Shown piece after piece: positions 1-11,012 of a stretch of DNA of 64,000 nucleotides; the stretch's first letter is position 1; every line of letters begins with the position of its first letter. This DNA comes from Fallopia convolvulus (lineage: Eukaryota > Streptophyta > Magnoliopsida > Caryophyllales > Polygonaceae): NCBI GenBank assembly GCA_964016875.1, contig OZ024728.1, positions 8,420,272-8,484,271 of the forward strand, in the 5' to 3' direction. The notes under the pieces were generated by a model. The model worked only from the letters and a program-made list of their open reading frames with translations, did not search any database and was not told the origin of the DNA. A program made the translations under genes and the position numbers.

Positions 1-1700
1 AGTACATTATCTTGGATTGCTCGATTTGCTACTAATGCTCCTTGCAACGGATGTGTAATTTTTCTTATTACTTTCTTCAGTCTTTCCGTTATGATTTTGG
101 AAATGACTTTATAGATAGTGGAGCATAGACTAATCGGTCTATAGTGGTTTGTTGAGCTTGGGTTTTCTATTTTCGGTATAAGGGTTATGAAAGTATGGTT
201 GATTTGCCTTAGAATTTTACATAAGTGAAAGAAACTTTTCATTGTCTTGATAACCGTAGGATCCACGATATCCCAGTATCTCTTATAAAACTCTGATGTC
301 ATACCATTTGGTCCTGGAGATTTGTCAGATCCGAGGCTCGTTACCGTATTTTTAATTTCTTCATTTGTAACTGGTCCTGTTAACATGAAGTTATCTTCAT
401 CCGTTATTTCTCTAGATATTAGGTTCATGTAATCTCTTGTGTTACTTAACTGTGTTGGTTCTTCGTATATCTCCTTTTAAAGTCTTTTCTAATTTCATCC
501 CGAATATTTTCTATTCCAATAATTTGTGTGCCTTCAACAGTCCTAATTTCTTTCATAATTTTCCGATTCCTCCTTCCACTTGCAACCTTATGGAAGTATC
601 CTGTATTTGCGTCGGAAAGTTTAATGTGTTTCGTTTTTGCTCTTTGTCTCCAATATGTTTTGTGGTAGTTTAGGAGGCATTCTTTCCTTTTCAGTAATTG
701 ACATTGTTTTTGTATAATACTTGGTTGCGGTAAGATTAATATTTTTTTTTTGAAGTTCAAGAAGATTAACCTCAATTTCTTTTAATTGTTCAAATATGTT
801 TCCTAGTGTGGTTGTATTCCATCTTTTCATGTTGTTTCAATAGTTGTGTCTTTTTTACCTATTGAAACATGTTCGAACCTTGGACTTGCACCCTTCAATC
901 CTGTTTTACAGCATTTCGAAAGCCTTTCCTATACATCCATATTTTTCCATTTTGAAAGGTACTGCTTTAATCATTTCATCATTACATATTTCAACCGAGA
1001 TTTTACAATGGTCAGAACTGGTGAATGCATGATTACTTGTGCTTATATTTGGGAACCATTGAATAATCCTATTACTAACCAACACTCTATCTAGTTTTTC
1101 GTATATGTTTTCGATTTCTATCTTATTTTTCCTCCATGTGAAGGCGTTCCCGGAGAACGGAATATCTTCTAAGAGGCAATCATTTTTAAAGTTTATTAAT
1201 CTTTCAAATCTATGTTGTTCCGGATAGGAACCTCCTTTCTTTTCGTTAGGCCCTTGGATTTCATTAAGATCACCAATTAAAATAATTGGGATCTCTATAG
1301 TTTACATTATTCCAGTTAGTTCATTCCAAAAGGCATCCTTATCCCTAGAATTAGGTGGGGCGTAAACAAAGCAAATAGCCAGCGTATTTTTAGTGATCAC
1401 ATGGTAATATTTTAGAATAATGTACCTTGGTGTTTGGCCTAGTACTGTTAGTCTCTCGTTGATGAGTTGATGTGCTTTCCAAAATACGCCTATACCCCTG
1501 GCACGTCCGCTAGCAGGAGACCATAGGACATTATCAAATCCTGCACGTCTCTCCAAACCTGGTCACTAGGTAGAATATCCGTTTTTGTTTCAGCAATTGC
1601 GATAATTTGTATTTTTTGGATTTTGCAGAAAGAGTCTAGTTCCGGCCAAAAAGATTTTCTCCCTATCCCCCTATTATTCCAAAATCCAATCTTGATGACA
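1..1700 (-). mobile_element. L1-type LINE retrotransposon, ORF2 endonuclease and start of reverse transcriptase (partial, decayed)
   Basis: Read on the minus strand, this is the ORF2 of a plant non-LTR retrotransposon. The apurinic-like endonuclease begins near 1700 (WNNRGIG, then IIAIAETKTD) and continues through VLWSPASGRARGIGVFWK (1500-1545) and ILIGDLNEIQGPNEK (about 1240-1285). Towards position 1 comes the lead-in to the reverse transcriptase (TLIPKIENPSSTNHYRPISL, then LQGALVANRAIQDNVL), cut by the window edge. The reading frame changes several times, so the copy is defective. The order endonuclease then RT on one strand is diagnostic of L1-type elements. The 5' end (ORF1) was not recognised. 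Confidence 0.85.
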
Positions 1701-1838
1701 ACCTATTTTGGTATTGAAATATCCTATCCAAATGTTTCATATTTGTCATTATTAACACCTGTAACCTAAAATGAATTACGTGTGCCATACATCTATTCCT
1801 ATTTTCTGCATCACAACAAGAGGAATTCCTTAACAATG

Positions 1839-2439
1839 CTAATTCATTATGGGTTTTATTCTTTGCTTTCTTCTTAACCATGACATGCAACATCTTCTAG
1901 ACACTTCAATACCATCATGAGAATCTATAATGTTCGCAATACAAACTATAGTTTTTTGACAATTAACAGTCCGTACACACAAATATTCCAAGAAGCTATC
2001 GATTCTATACTGCTCGGACAACCTGGTATTTTCCTGTGTTTCACAGCTTGTTCTTGCCAATCCAGCATATCTTCTTTAGTCTTCTTCCTCTTATTAGTTT
2101 GTTTTTTCTCCACATAATTTGCCTCGATTTTTCCTCAGCCATCTTTCTCCTCATACACTTGTTCTTTAGCTTAGTCCTTATTGCTTCAAAATCATGCTCA
2201 AGCATCCTTCTCATCCTGAAACAGAACTGATCAGGCACAATCTTAGTAAACCATATATAGATATAAGTTGTTAAAGGCCTACTTCTTGGATCATAATTTT
2301 CTCTTCTTATTATCTGAGTCATACATGTTCTTAAATGGTAAAGGCAACAAAAAGAACACCAATTGACATTACAATTATTAGTCCTATCCAAGCAATAAAA
2401 AATATTGACTATGAAGGAATTATGTAATCTGGATTCCAC
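1839..2439 (-). other. Unrecognised short open frames upstream of the LINE
   Basis: Two overlapping minus-strand frames, one rich in Lys/Arg (around 2041-2240, with KNKCMRRKMAEEKSRQ) and one rich in Cys. They could be a decayed LINE 5' region or an exon of an unknown gene. I recognise no domain and give them no function. Confidence 0.2.
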
Positions 2440-3222
2440 ACAAATGCAGAAGTTTTCAACAGGTAGAGATAAATGTACGAAAGATTGTTATTGATCCAGG
2501 GCATAATAGTTAGCAAAAGCAGAAGTTTTTAGCAGGTAGAGATAAATGTTTCCATAGATTAGCAAAATTATGTCTTCATCACTACAATTCAGGTTCACAT
2601 AAAGTTTTCCTGAAGAAATAATGATCAGTCATAATAATTGATTATAAAAATAGCTAACTAAACGAATGATAATTATAGAAATTCTAGTAAAAATATGATA
2701 AATAAAAAAAGCCATCCACTTCTATTCTAAAATGTTCATGTAGTACAACAGTAGGGTTTGAATCAACTAAGTATTCAAAAGTGACGAAGTCTTAGATGTG
2801 TACATAGGGAAAGATGTGTTTAATGAAAAATGCAAGCACGGCTTGGGGAGAGTTTCTTGTTTATTCTTTTTTTATAATGATTATACACTCCATCCGACAT
2901 TCCAACTAGTTCCGGGTTCGAGCCCCGAGGATCAGTTCCAAGAATAGAGGATTGGGTTGGTTATAAGAGAGGCGAATCCACTTGTCCAACCAATTTTTTG
3001 AGCATTTGGATTTATTTATGGCATGAAACAGCTCGCAATATGAGTCTAGCTTATTGATACGTTCCAAAAAAAACTCCACTTAAATATTTTTTATTTTTAT
3101 TCACCGAAAAAACCCGTGCTCGAAATGAAATATATATCTTATTTTGTTCTTATACGAGTACAGAATTGCACGCCTCTCATTAACGTTAATCTACAAAATC
3201 CAACGCATCAGAACTTTCCATA
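2440..3222. other. Intergenic; lone B-box-like motif
   Basis: AT-rich sequence with no gene. A motif resembling a Pol III B box (GGTTCGAGCCCC, about 2915-2926) lies here without a matching A box or cloverleaf. It may be a SINE remnant. Confidence 0.3.
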
Positions 3223-4022
3223 TGATGAAACCCGAAATAAACCGACGCTAGAAGACAAGATACGAGATTCTTTTATTCGACTGTGCAAACACTTACTTTT
3301 TATTTATTATTTCTTTACAACGAGGTTACAAATCACGAGGTTACAAACAACGGGGTTTACACCTCAGACCTCCTACGAGTATTCAAGGTCTCGATCTAAC
3401 AATGCTCGAGATCTCCTAATAGCTACGAGATTCTACCACCTACGGGGCGCTTGATGGATTCTGGTGGCGAGGCCGAGCTTTGAGTTCGAGCGTGGTGATG
3501 AGGACTTGCGAGATTATGTAGCGAGGTCTTTAGTGTGAGCGGAAGCTCTGTGTGACTTGAAGTCTTTTTGTGAACTTCACTTGTCTATAGCGAGGTCTTT
3601 TGACGATGTTTCAGCACGTCGATCTTCAACGAGCAAGATAGTTCTTGAGTTCAAGATGTTTTTCGACCCATTCTACCTACGAGGTTCTCCCTTATTTATA
3701 GAGAATTAGGAAATTGAGTTTTGGTGTTTATCCGATGTGGGACGCCCGAGATCAAGACCTCTGATTGGTCCGGAGGTGAGGCAACCAGTGATTGGCTGGG
3801 GAGAACGGCGGCAACTAAGTGGATCAAGTGGGCGGGGTTGTCAGTCGAGTCGGCAACGAGGTTTAGACCCCGTTTCGGAAGACCTCGCTCGGGGAGGGAA
3901 TTTGCTTAATTAAAAGATGGATATAATTGTGGACCCCGGAATCCACCTTGGGAGTCCCGTCGGGTCTGTTTATTCCCTGTACCCTGGACCCACTTCTTGT
4001 TTGACTATTTTGAGCACCATCA
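3223..4022 (-). mobile_element. Solo LTR, 800 bp
   Basis: The segment begins TGATGAAACC and ends CACCATCA on the plus strand, so its termini are inverted (TGATG/CATCA). It is flanked by the direct repeat CCATA (3218-3222 and 4023-4027), the 5-bp target-site duplication of an LTR retrotransposon. On the minus strand it carries a TATA box (CTATAAATAAGGG, about 3690-3705). No internal retrotransposon sequence is attached, so it is a solo LTR. Its end matches that of the solo LTR at 55164-55546 (TGATGAAACCCGAA). Confidence 0.7.
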
Positions 4023-4472
4023 CCATATTTTACACGTACAACAAAATTTGTTATCCCATTTATAAATGGTGTTTGTTCATATTGAGTTCTCATTTTGCTT
4101 ATTTATGGTTCTTCATGTAATGGTATATTGTCATATTTTGCATGTGGTTGCATTACCACATGTACTACAAGTGGTTATAATGAATCATCATGTTTGAAGA
4201 ACGAAATTTATAAATGATTTTTGGTATCCGATCGTCTGTCATGATGTTTTGAGTTGATATTTGGTAGATTTCCCAATGTGCAAGTGTCTGAATACTTGAA
4301 GTGTGATTCCTACGCGTGGTAAGAAATGGTTGTTGAGTTATGGTTTATACATTATCAAAAGGTAGTGTAACTTATTACAATGTCAATGAAATTTTCATCA
4401 AATTGCCAAATAGGATGCTTCAAACATCAAGTACGAACTTTTGAATTATTATAAGTGCCCAAGTGGTATAAT
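4023..4472. other. Intergenic
   Basis: No gene recognised. The last about 50 bases resemble intron 1 of the terpene synthase near 7215-7255. Confidence 0.4.
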
Positions 4473-4720
4473 TAGGGATGCTCACGGATCGGGTCGGGTC
4501 AACCCGCGACCCGCAAATAATTTTATTTTTAACCCGCAACCCGACCCGTAGGTCTAACGGGTCGGGTCGCGGGACGAACCGTTTGACTAAGTCAATCGGG
4601 TCAAAATTGAATTTTTTTTTCCAAAAAATGTTTTTTTTAGAAAGTCGTTGGATTTTCTGGTTCCTTGCCTTGATGCATGTGTATTTCTAACTACGTTTAC
4701 AGTGAAATCAATCATGTGTG

Positions 4721-5219
4721 CAGAGATGGCAATGGGTCGAATTCAGGTCGGATAGAGGATGATCCATGCCCATCCGCTAGCCAATTCGGGTGCATCCATC
4801 TGTCATCCGTCGAGTGATTCAGATGGGTCGGGTCGTCCATGAATGATTGAAAAATATAATTTTATATAACAAATGATGTGCATTTAGAATAATTTAACAT
4901 ATGTAATACAAAATTCTCGTTTGTATATCAAATAATATTATATAAATAAGTTATAAGAAGAAATTCAAAATGTATAAGTAATATTTAAATGCAAAATTGG
5001 AGCAATAAGCACAACTTAAAATTTAATATTAGTAATTTTTATGCATATCTAACATGATTATATATATAATTCGGGTGTATCGGGTCGGGTGGATGGATGA
5101 AGGGTCTTCATCCATACCCATCCATCACCCTACTTTATTCGGGTTTTCACCCACTTTCCCGGGTCAGATGAACCGGGTTTCCATTGGGTACGACCGTACA
5201 GATGAGATTGCCATCCCTA
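4721..5219. mobile_element. hAT-type non-autonomous transposon nested in the outer element
   Basis: CAGAGATGGCAAT at the left end and ATTGCCATCCCTA at the right end form terminal inverted repeats. The flanks CATGTGTG (4713-4720) and CCTGTGTG (5220-5227) match at 7 of 8 bases, as expected for an aged hAT target-site duplication. The interior is AT-rich and non-coding. Confidence 0.8.
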
Positions 5220-5301
5220 CCTGTGTGTTTAGCTTCAATAGCTTGTCTGTTAATTAGTCATATTAATTAATTCTAGCAAAAGGATATGATCTTAGACTAT
5301 A

Positions 5302-5426
5302 CTGGTTATATTGAAAAATTACAACAACCACGTACTAAAGTTAGTCAGATTAAGCGGCTTAACATGTATTGTACATATATACAGGTTATATTGAAAAATT
5401 ACAACAACCACGTACTAAAGTTAGCT
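5302..5426. repeat. Imperfect direct repeat, period 80 bp
   Basis: A block of about 44 bp beginning GGTTATATTGAAAAATTAC occurs at 5304 and again at 5384, inside the outer hAT element. Confidence 0.7.
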
Positions 5427-5632
5427 CATTGCTCCAAGTTTGATCATGATATCATCAATACTTTTATTTAAAAAAAATTAAAAAACATTTTTTTAAAAAT
5501 ATTGCGGGTCGACCCACGCGGGTTTACCAACGCGACCCGCAACCAGCTATATAAAAAAATTGACCAACAACCCGCAAATCGTTGGTCGAGTCAGTGTAGG
5601 TCGCGGGCGACCCGACCCGTTGAACATCCCTA

Positions 5633-6231
5633 GGTATAATGAATATGGCATGGTGATTAAAGCATATGTCAAGGAGGAGGGGGGAGCTCATGTTGCTAGC
5701 AATGGCACATGATTGCGATGTGAAGATCATAGATCATACTTGAGCATAACAGAGGCTGGTTCTGTTTTCATTATTTTGGCTTCGCCTGTTCGGTTTTGTT
5801 GTAATAAAATGGGTCTCGGGTTTGTTTTAGACCGGTCCCTTAATAGCTAATTTTTCCCTTTTCCAAGACTGCGATGAATCTGTATCTCTTCCCATTTAGA
5901 GGAACAAACTCGATCGCCATGGCTTTAATTTTCTTGAATGAAGAAAGTTTATCTTTTTGGTACTTTAACTTTCTTGTTCTTAATCTTTTCGTATCAGTTG
6001 CACCAATATCTACATAAATCTCTACCGCCCATTTATTGACTTTTTTTGTGAATGCCAATTCTAGCCAGCAACCGCTAATGAATTACTTACGTAATACTGA
6101 CATTAGAACATTAATGAGCTTACCATATATAGGTTTCGATCTACAAATTAAATTAAGTCTCTGCATACGTAGCTACCAGCCTACCAGAAGATCAAAGGCC
6201 ATTTGAAGTCAAAGATGGACGACGTTGCAAT
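5633..6231. other. Intergenic with an unrecognised 72-codon minus-strand frame
   Basis: A basic minus-strand open frame (5840-6058) starts MAFTKKVNKW and ends VLEKGKISY. I recognise no family. The rest shows no gene. Confidence 0.25.
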
Positions 6232-6685
6232 TAGACCTGTTAAATGGATCGGTTCGATCAGTTCAGGTTTGGGTGAATTGAATTTGGGTTATCGGGTTCG
6301 TTAAATTTACAGGTTTGATCGGTTTGGGTAGTTACAGGATCGGTACCGGTTCGGATTGATCCAACGGATCACGATCATCTATTTTGTTAACTTTTATTTT
6401 GTTTCTTAAAATAATAAGTAGTATGTTATATTAAAATAATATTTAATAATAGTTAAATAATAACTTTCTATAATTTTAATAACAAAATATTTACTTTTTA
6501 ATATAAATAATACCATACCGGGTTGGTCACATCAACCCAACGAATTATTGAACATAGTTTTTTTTTATACGTCGATTGGGTTCGGTCACTCTTGACATAT
6601 AATGATTTCTGGTTGAGATTCAATCCAAAAACTTCGGATGAATCGTACCGATTTTTTGAATCGGGGTCATGTTTTAACCGATCTA
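6232..6685. mobile_element. hAT-type non-autonomous transposon, 454 bp
   Basis: The left end TAGACCTGTTAAA and the right end TTTTAACCGATCTA are imperfect inverted repeats. The flanks are an exact 8-bp direct repeat GTTGCAAT (6224-6231 and 6686-6693). The AT-rich interior has no coding capacity. It ends about 380 bp upstream of the terpene synthase start codon, so it could lie within the promoter. Confidence 0.85.
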
Positions 6686-6769
6686 GTTGCAATGCATAAA
6701 ATGATCCCATGACACCGTGTGGAAGTAAAGAGCTTCCCAAATCTAAAAAATTGAAAGATAAATGCCTAC

Positions 6770-6777
6770 TATATAAG
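6770..6777 (+). promoter_or_regulatory. Candidate TATA box for the terpene synthase
   Basis: TATATAAG lies 290 bp upstream of the start codon, which would give an unusually long leader. It is offered only as the best TATA-like match in the proximal upstream region. Confidence 0.25.
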
Positions 6778-7066
6778 CACTTAGGTTACTCCTTCTATTG
6801 CCAATTGGTTTTAGGATGGAACCCCGCGGGCTAATGTGTTGGGCTGAACGCCGAACACGCTTGTGCGCATGAACCGACGTGTGTACCCAACGTCATATTG
6901 GCCCGCCGGACTTTAACACATTGCGTAGCATTCATATTTCACAATAGCCTTGTCTTCTGTGTGCTTACTACTAGTTACATATAGAACCAAACCACCCACC
7001 TTAAAGTTTGCTTCATTCAAATTATTTAATCTAATATAACTTGATCGATCCCCACATGCAAGAATT

Positions 7067-9233
7067 ATGTCTACTGTGGTTTACTCTACGATGCCGAATG
7101 AGAGGCGTCCGATTGCAAGCTTTCACCCAAGCCCTTGGGGTGACTACTTCCTCAACTACATTCCTTATGATGAGGTTACAATGTTAAATAACTTGTTGAT
7201 TTGCAATATATGATAGTACAAAATTGATTATAAGTCCCGAAGTGGTATAATGAAAATGACAGGTGACTCAAGACAAGAAGGAAGAAGAGGTGAAGGAAGT
7301 TGAAACAGAGGTGAAGAAGAAGCTCAAGTTGATAGCAACGACGACTCATGAAAAGCCTACGGAGCTTCTTAGCTTCATCGATGCCATTGAACGCCTTGGA
7401 GTGGATTATCGCCTTGAGCAAGAAATTGAACAGATCATTCAATCATTCTTTGATGAACGAGTTGATCATGGCTATGATCTCTACCATACTTCTCTTCGAT
7501 TTCGCCTCCTCCGACAACACGGATTTCATGTATCATGTGGTATGTCTTATGACTCAATTCAATCATTCTCACATAAAATATAGGTTTGATTCAAGCAACT
7601 AATAACTCGAAAAAGTATTTCATATATGTTTTCATTATGATCGATTAGACGTGTTCAACAAATTCAAGGATGAAAGCGGAGTTGGGTTTAAGGATTTGTT
7701 GGCGAGTGATGTCAAGGGGATGCTAGGCTTGTATGAAGCCTCACACGTCAGGATTCGTGGTGATGACACACTAGACGAAGCCCTAGCGTTTACTACGGCT
7801 CATCTAAATGCTTTGGCCACTAACAAACCGAATCATCCAATGGCGTCACAAGTGAAGCATGCCTTAAAGCAGCCGTACCACAAGGGCATGCCAAGACTGG
7901 AGTCTAGACATTTCATCACTTTCTATGAGCAAGATCCTTCTCATAACAAAACTTTGCTCAAATTTGCCAAATTGGATTTCAACCGGGTTCAAGCATTACA
8001 CAAGAAGGAGCTCAGAGATCTCACCAGGTAAACTAACACACATATTCATTCCATTTTACCGTTTTACTATATATATTACTAGTCTCACTTGAACTTAATT
8101 GTATTCAGGTGGTGGAAAGACTTAAATTTGAATGGAAAGATGCCATTTCCAAGCAGAGACAGAGTACCAGAAGGTTACTTTTGGACATCGGGACCTTACT
8201 TTGAACCACATTTTGCTCTTGGTAGAAAAATATTCTTACAAGTTTTCAAAGTCACTTCTATCATTGATGATATATATGATGCCTACGGAACTATTGATGA
8301 GCTTACGCCTTTTACTAAAGCAATTGAAAGGTATGTACGTGCTACTTAATCAATACTCAATTCATGTCACTTCTATCAAGGCTTGTCTACATAACCTATA
8401 TATGTTAAATATATATATAACTTAGATGGGACCGTAGCTGCATTGATGAACTACCAAACTACATGAAAGTGTGTTATGAGTCTGTTCTTGATACTTATGA
8501 AGAATTTGAACGCGACTTGGCTTCTAAAGGAAGGTCTTATTGTGTTAAGTATGCAAGAGATGAAGTACGTATGCCCCATCCGATACTGTCTAAACACACA
8601 CACAAACACATATACATATTTTCTAATTAACACACACACACACACATGCCCAAATCCTTACACTTCTTTAATTGGTATGCATAGATGAAGGAAATGTGTG
8701 CATTGTACTACCAAGAAGCAAAATGGTGCCACGAGAAAAACTCTCCCACATGCGACGAGTACTTAGAAGAGGCGACCATTATAAGCTTTGGGTATAACAT
8801 GGGAACAGTGGTGAGTTACCTCGGCATGGAAGAAGAGTTTGCAAACAAGGAGGCCTTCGAATGGGCTAAGGGAAATCCGAACGTCATAAGAGCAGCAGGC
8901 ATAATTGGAAGGCTAATGGATGATATGGGCAGCCACAGATTTGAGCAAAGTAGAAATCATGTTCCATCGGCGGTGGAGTGCTACACGAGAGAACACGGTG
9001 TGAAAGAAGAAGAGGCACAAAAGGAATTGGGAAAGAGGGTGGAAAGTTGTTGGAAGGTTATCAATGAAATGATGTTGAAGCCTTATGAGATGCCTAAGCC
9101 TCTCATGACCCGAATCCTTAACTTGTGTTGCATTGTGGATGTGATCTATAAAGGAGAAGACTGCTACACTTTCTCTAATCATACAATGAAGAACCACATT
9201 TATCTCATTCTCACTGATCCTATTCCGATATAG
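7067..9233 (+). CDS. Terpene synthase, TPS-a subfamily (sesquiterpene-synthase-like), six exons, 557 aa
   Basis: Exons as I read them: 7067-7174, 7263-7539, 7649-8027, 8109-8330, 8426-8564 and 8685-9233, all with GT-AG introns. They sum to 1674 nt, an intact frame. The protein has the class I terpene synthase order: R14-P15-x8-W24 near the N-terminus, RDR at 271-273, the metal-binding DDIYD at 308-312 (8266-8280), and an NSE/DTE motif DDMGSHRFE at 454-462. There is no plastid transit peptide before the RPx8W motif, and the length is typical of TPS-a. It therefore probably converts farnesyl diphosphate to a sesquiterpene in the cytosol; the product cannot be read from sequence. TPS-a genes normally have seven exons, and here the usual exons 6 and 7 are one (8685-9233). 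Flanked upstream by a hAT element. Confidence 0.95.
8595..8646. repeat. (CA)n microsatellites in intron 5 of the terpene synthase
   Basis: Two CA-rich stretches lie between exons 5 and 6, the purer one at about 8630-8646. They are likely polymorphic in length. Confidence 0.8.
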
Positions 9234-9261
9234 AGACATGTTACGCTATATATATTGTGTT

Positions 9262-9278
9262 TGTGTGTGTGTGTGTGT
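9262..9278. repeat. (GT)n microsatellite just after the terpene synthase stop codon
   Basis: Short GT run within 50 bp of the stop codon, probably in the 3' untranslated region. Confidence 0.7.
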
Positions 9279-9281
9279 TTT

Positions 9282-11012
9282 TCTGTGTGCGCGCTCTTAC
9301 TTTTATGGGTTGTTATAATGTTCAAGTGATGAAAGATATAAGAATGTTAAATTTGCTTATTTATGGTTTATCCTGGTGAAATGAATGAGCTCAAAAGTGT
9401 ATAGACTGCAAGTCAAAGTTCCTTGCTTTTGAACTGCTTCTGAAGTTTCTATCTTGATAACAATTACTCAAAGTATATATAAATAATTAAGAGGCAACAA
9501 CTCTATCAGTATAGATGATAGTGTCTCCTTCTCCCGTGCATTCGTCAATTGCATCTATTGTGTTAGGATGAATTTGCATTCAGAGAAATGGTGAGAATTG
9601 TAATTGGGAGTTTGAAATTAGGGATTCATGATGCAGCCAAAGGGCAAAGTCTGAATTGCCCAGTTTAAGACTATGGAATTCATCATGGCAAATAAGTGAA
9701 TAATTTTTACATATCTCGAACTTTAATGTTGCAACAATTAGTAATTGAAGTTGATTAATTAATGACTAGTTTATTTTTACATGACAAATAATAGTTTATG
9801 ATTTTTTTACCAATTAGGGTTTATTAACAAGGAAACCCGAGTAGGGTTTATGACAAACACAATCTTTTTTTTATAAGGAAAGAAATTAGGATGACTACTA
9901 ACAAGCTAGTGGTCGCCCTAGAGCATCCTATCGGATGAGAGTAAGTAAACCCTAGAGCATCCTGTCGGATGAGGGTAAGTAAACCCGAGTCAACTACAAG
10001 TGACAAACACAACCTAATTGTTCCTTTCTCACACCTATGGATGTTAGAATCGGCGGACAAATATTTGCCCTCATATGGAGAGTTAAATGAATGTTTGATA
10101 ATTCCATAATCTTGAGGTTTAAATACCTCCACCAGGCACCAAGTGTGAATTTTCAAGCAACTCTATAAATGAATAGAGAAAACTGTACCAATTATTTCTA
10201 GCATGACTCAAATAAGAGGGGGCAAGGATCAACCTGTCAGATGCATCCTCCCGTACGTGAATCACGTATCATAAAATTACATACATATAGCTTCACAAGA
10301 GTAGGGTTAATATGGAAACTAAATGGGGTCTGTTAAAGACAAGAATCATACAAATTGATATCAATAATCAAAGACCAATTGAAGTGATTAGGGAAATGAC
10401 ATCATGAAAACGGAGGAAGAAAACAGGCACTTGTCAAATTTTCTATATGTTTAGGAAAATGAATACTATGGTCGATTATGTAGCAAAAATGAACTGCAAA
10501 ACTTCAATATCCAAAATCTGGATCTGATTGAGATAAGTTTTAATAATAATATCGTCCTAGTGGAAATATCAGCCAAACATCATTCATGATTACAAGCTCA
10601 TCTCTTGTTGCACAATCCTCAACAAAGTGATAGTAAAAATGCTTATTTCAAGACTCCAAGGGGTTTTACCCAAGCTAGTCGGCCAAAACCATGGTGCTTT
10701 CATTAAGGGTTGAGCCATCAGACATAACATTCTTGTATGTAATACATGATAGATTCCAACATTCATATAACTGTGAGAAGGCAACAATTTAGCAAATCTT
10801 GAATAGATCGCAATGCCTATAAAATCTGACATGTAAAAATTCATAAAGGATGGGTCTGACCATTAAATCGGTGATGCATAGCTCAAAAAACATACATGAA
10901 TTTTTTTTGAAGGAAAAGCGTCAGCAAAATTATGCAGTGTTCACCTCAGCACCTAAAACAACATATAACTATAGCAGAAAAACTTGTCTCGGCTATAACA
11001 AGACATGCTTAC
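9282..11012. other. Intergenic; 34-bp tandem duplication at 9916-9983
   Basis: No gene recognised. A 34-bp unit starting CCCTAGAGCATCCT is repeated twice (9916 and 9950) with two differences. A minus-strand frame at 10590-10844 has no recognisable domain. Confidence 0.4.

Larger units (their letters stand above)
4473..5632. mobile_element. hAT-type non-autonomous transposon (outer element)
   Basis: The termini are inverted (TAGGGATG at 4473, CATCCCTA ending at 5632) and followed inward by GGGTCGGGTC / GACCCGACCC repeats. The flanking direct repeat GGTATAAT (4465-4472 and 5633-5640) is an exact 8-bp target-site duplication, the hAT signature. No transposase is encoded. A second hAT element sits inside (4721-5219), and an 80-bp-period direct repeat lies at about 5302-5426. 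Confidence 0.85.

Noticed and set aside
2890..2960. Possible tRNA gene
   Set aside because: Only a B-box-like motif is present; there is no A box and no acceptor or anticodon stem.
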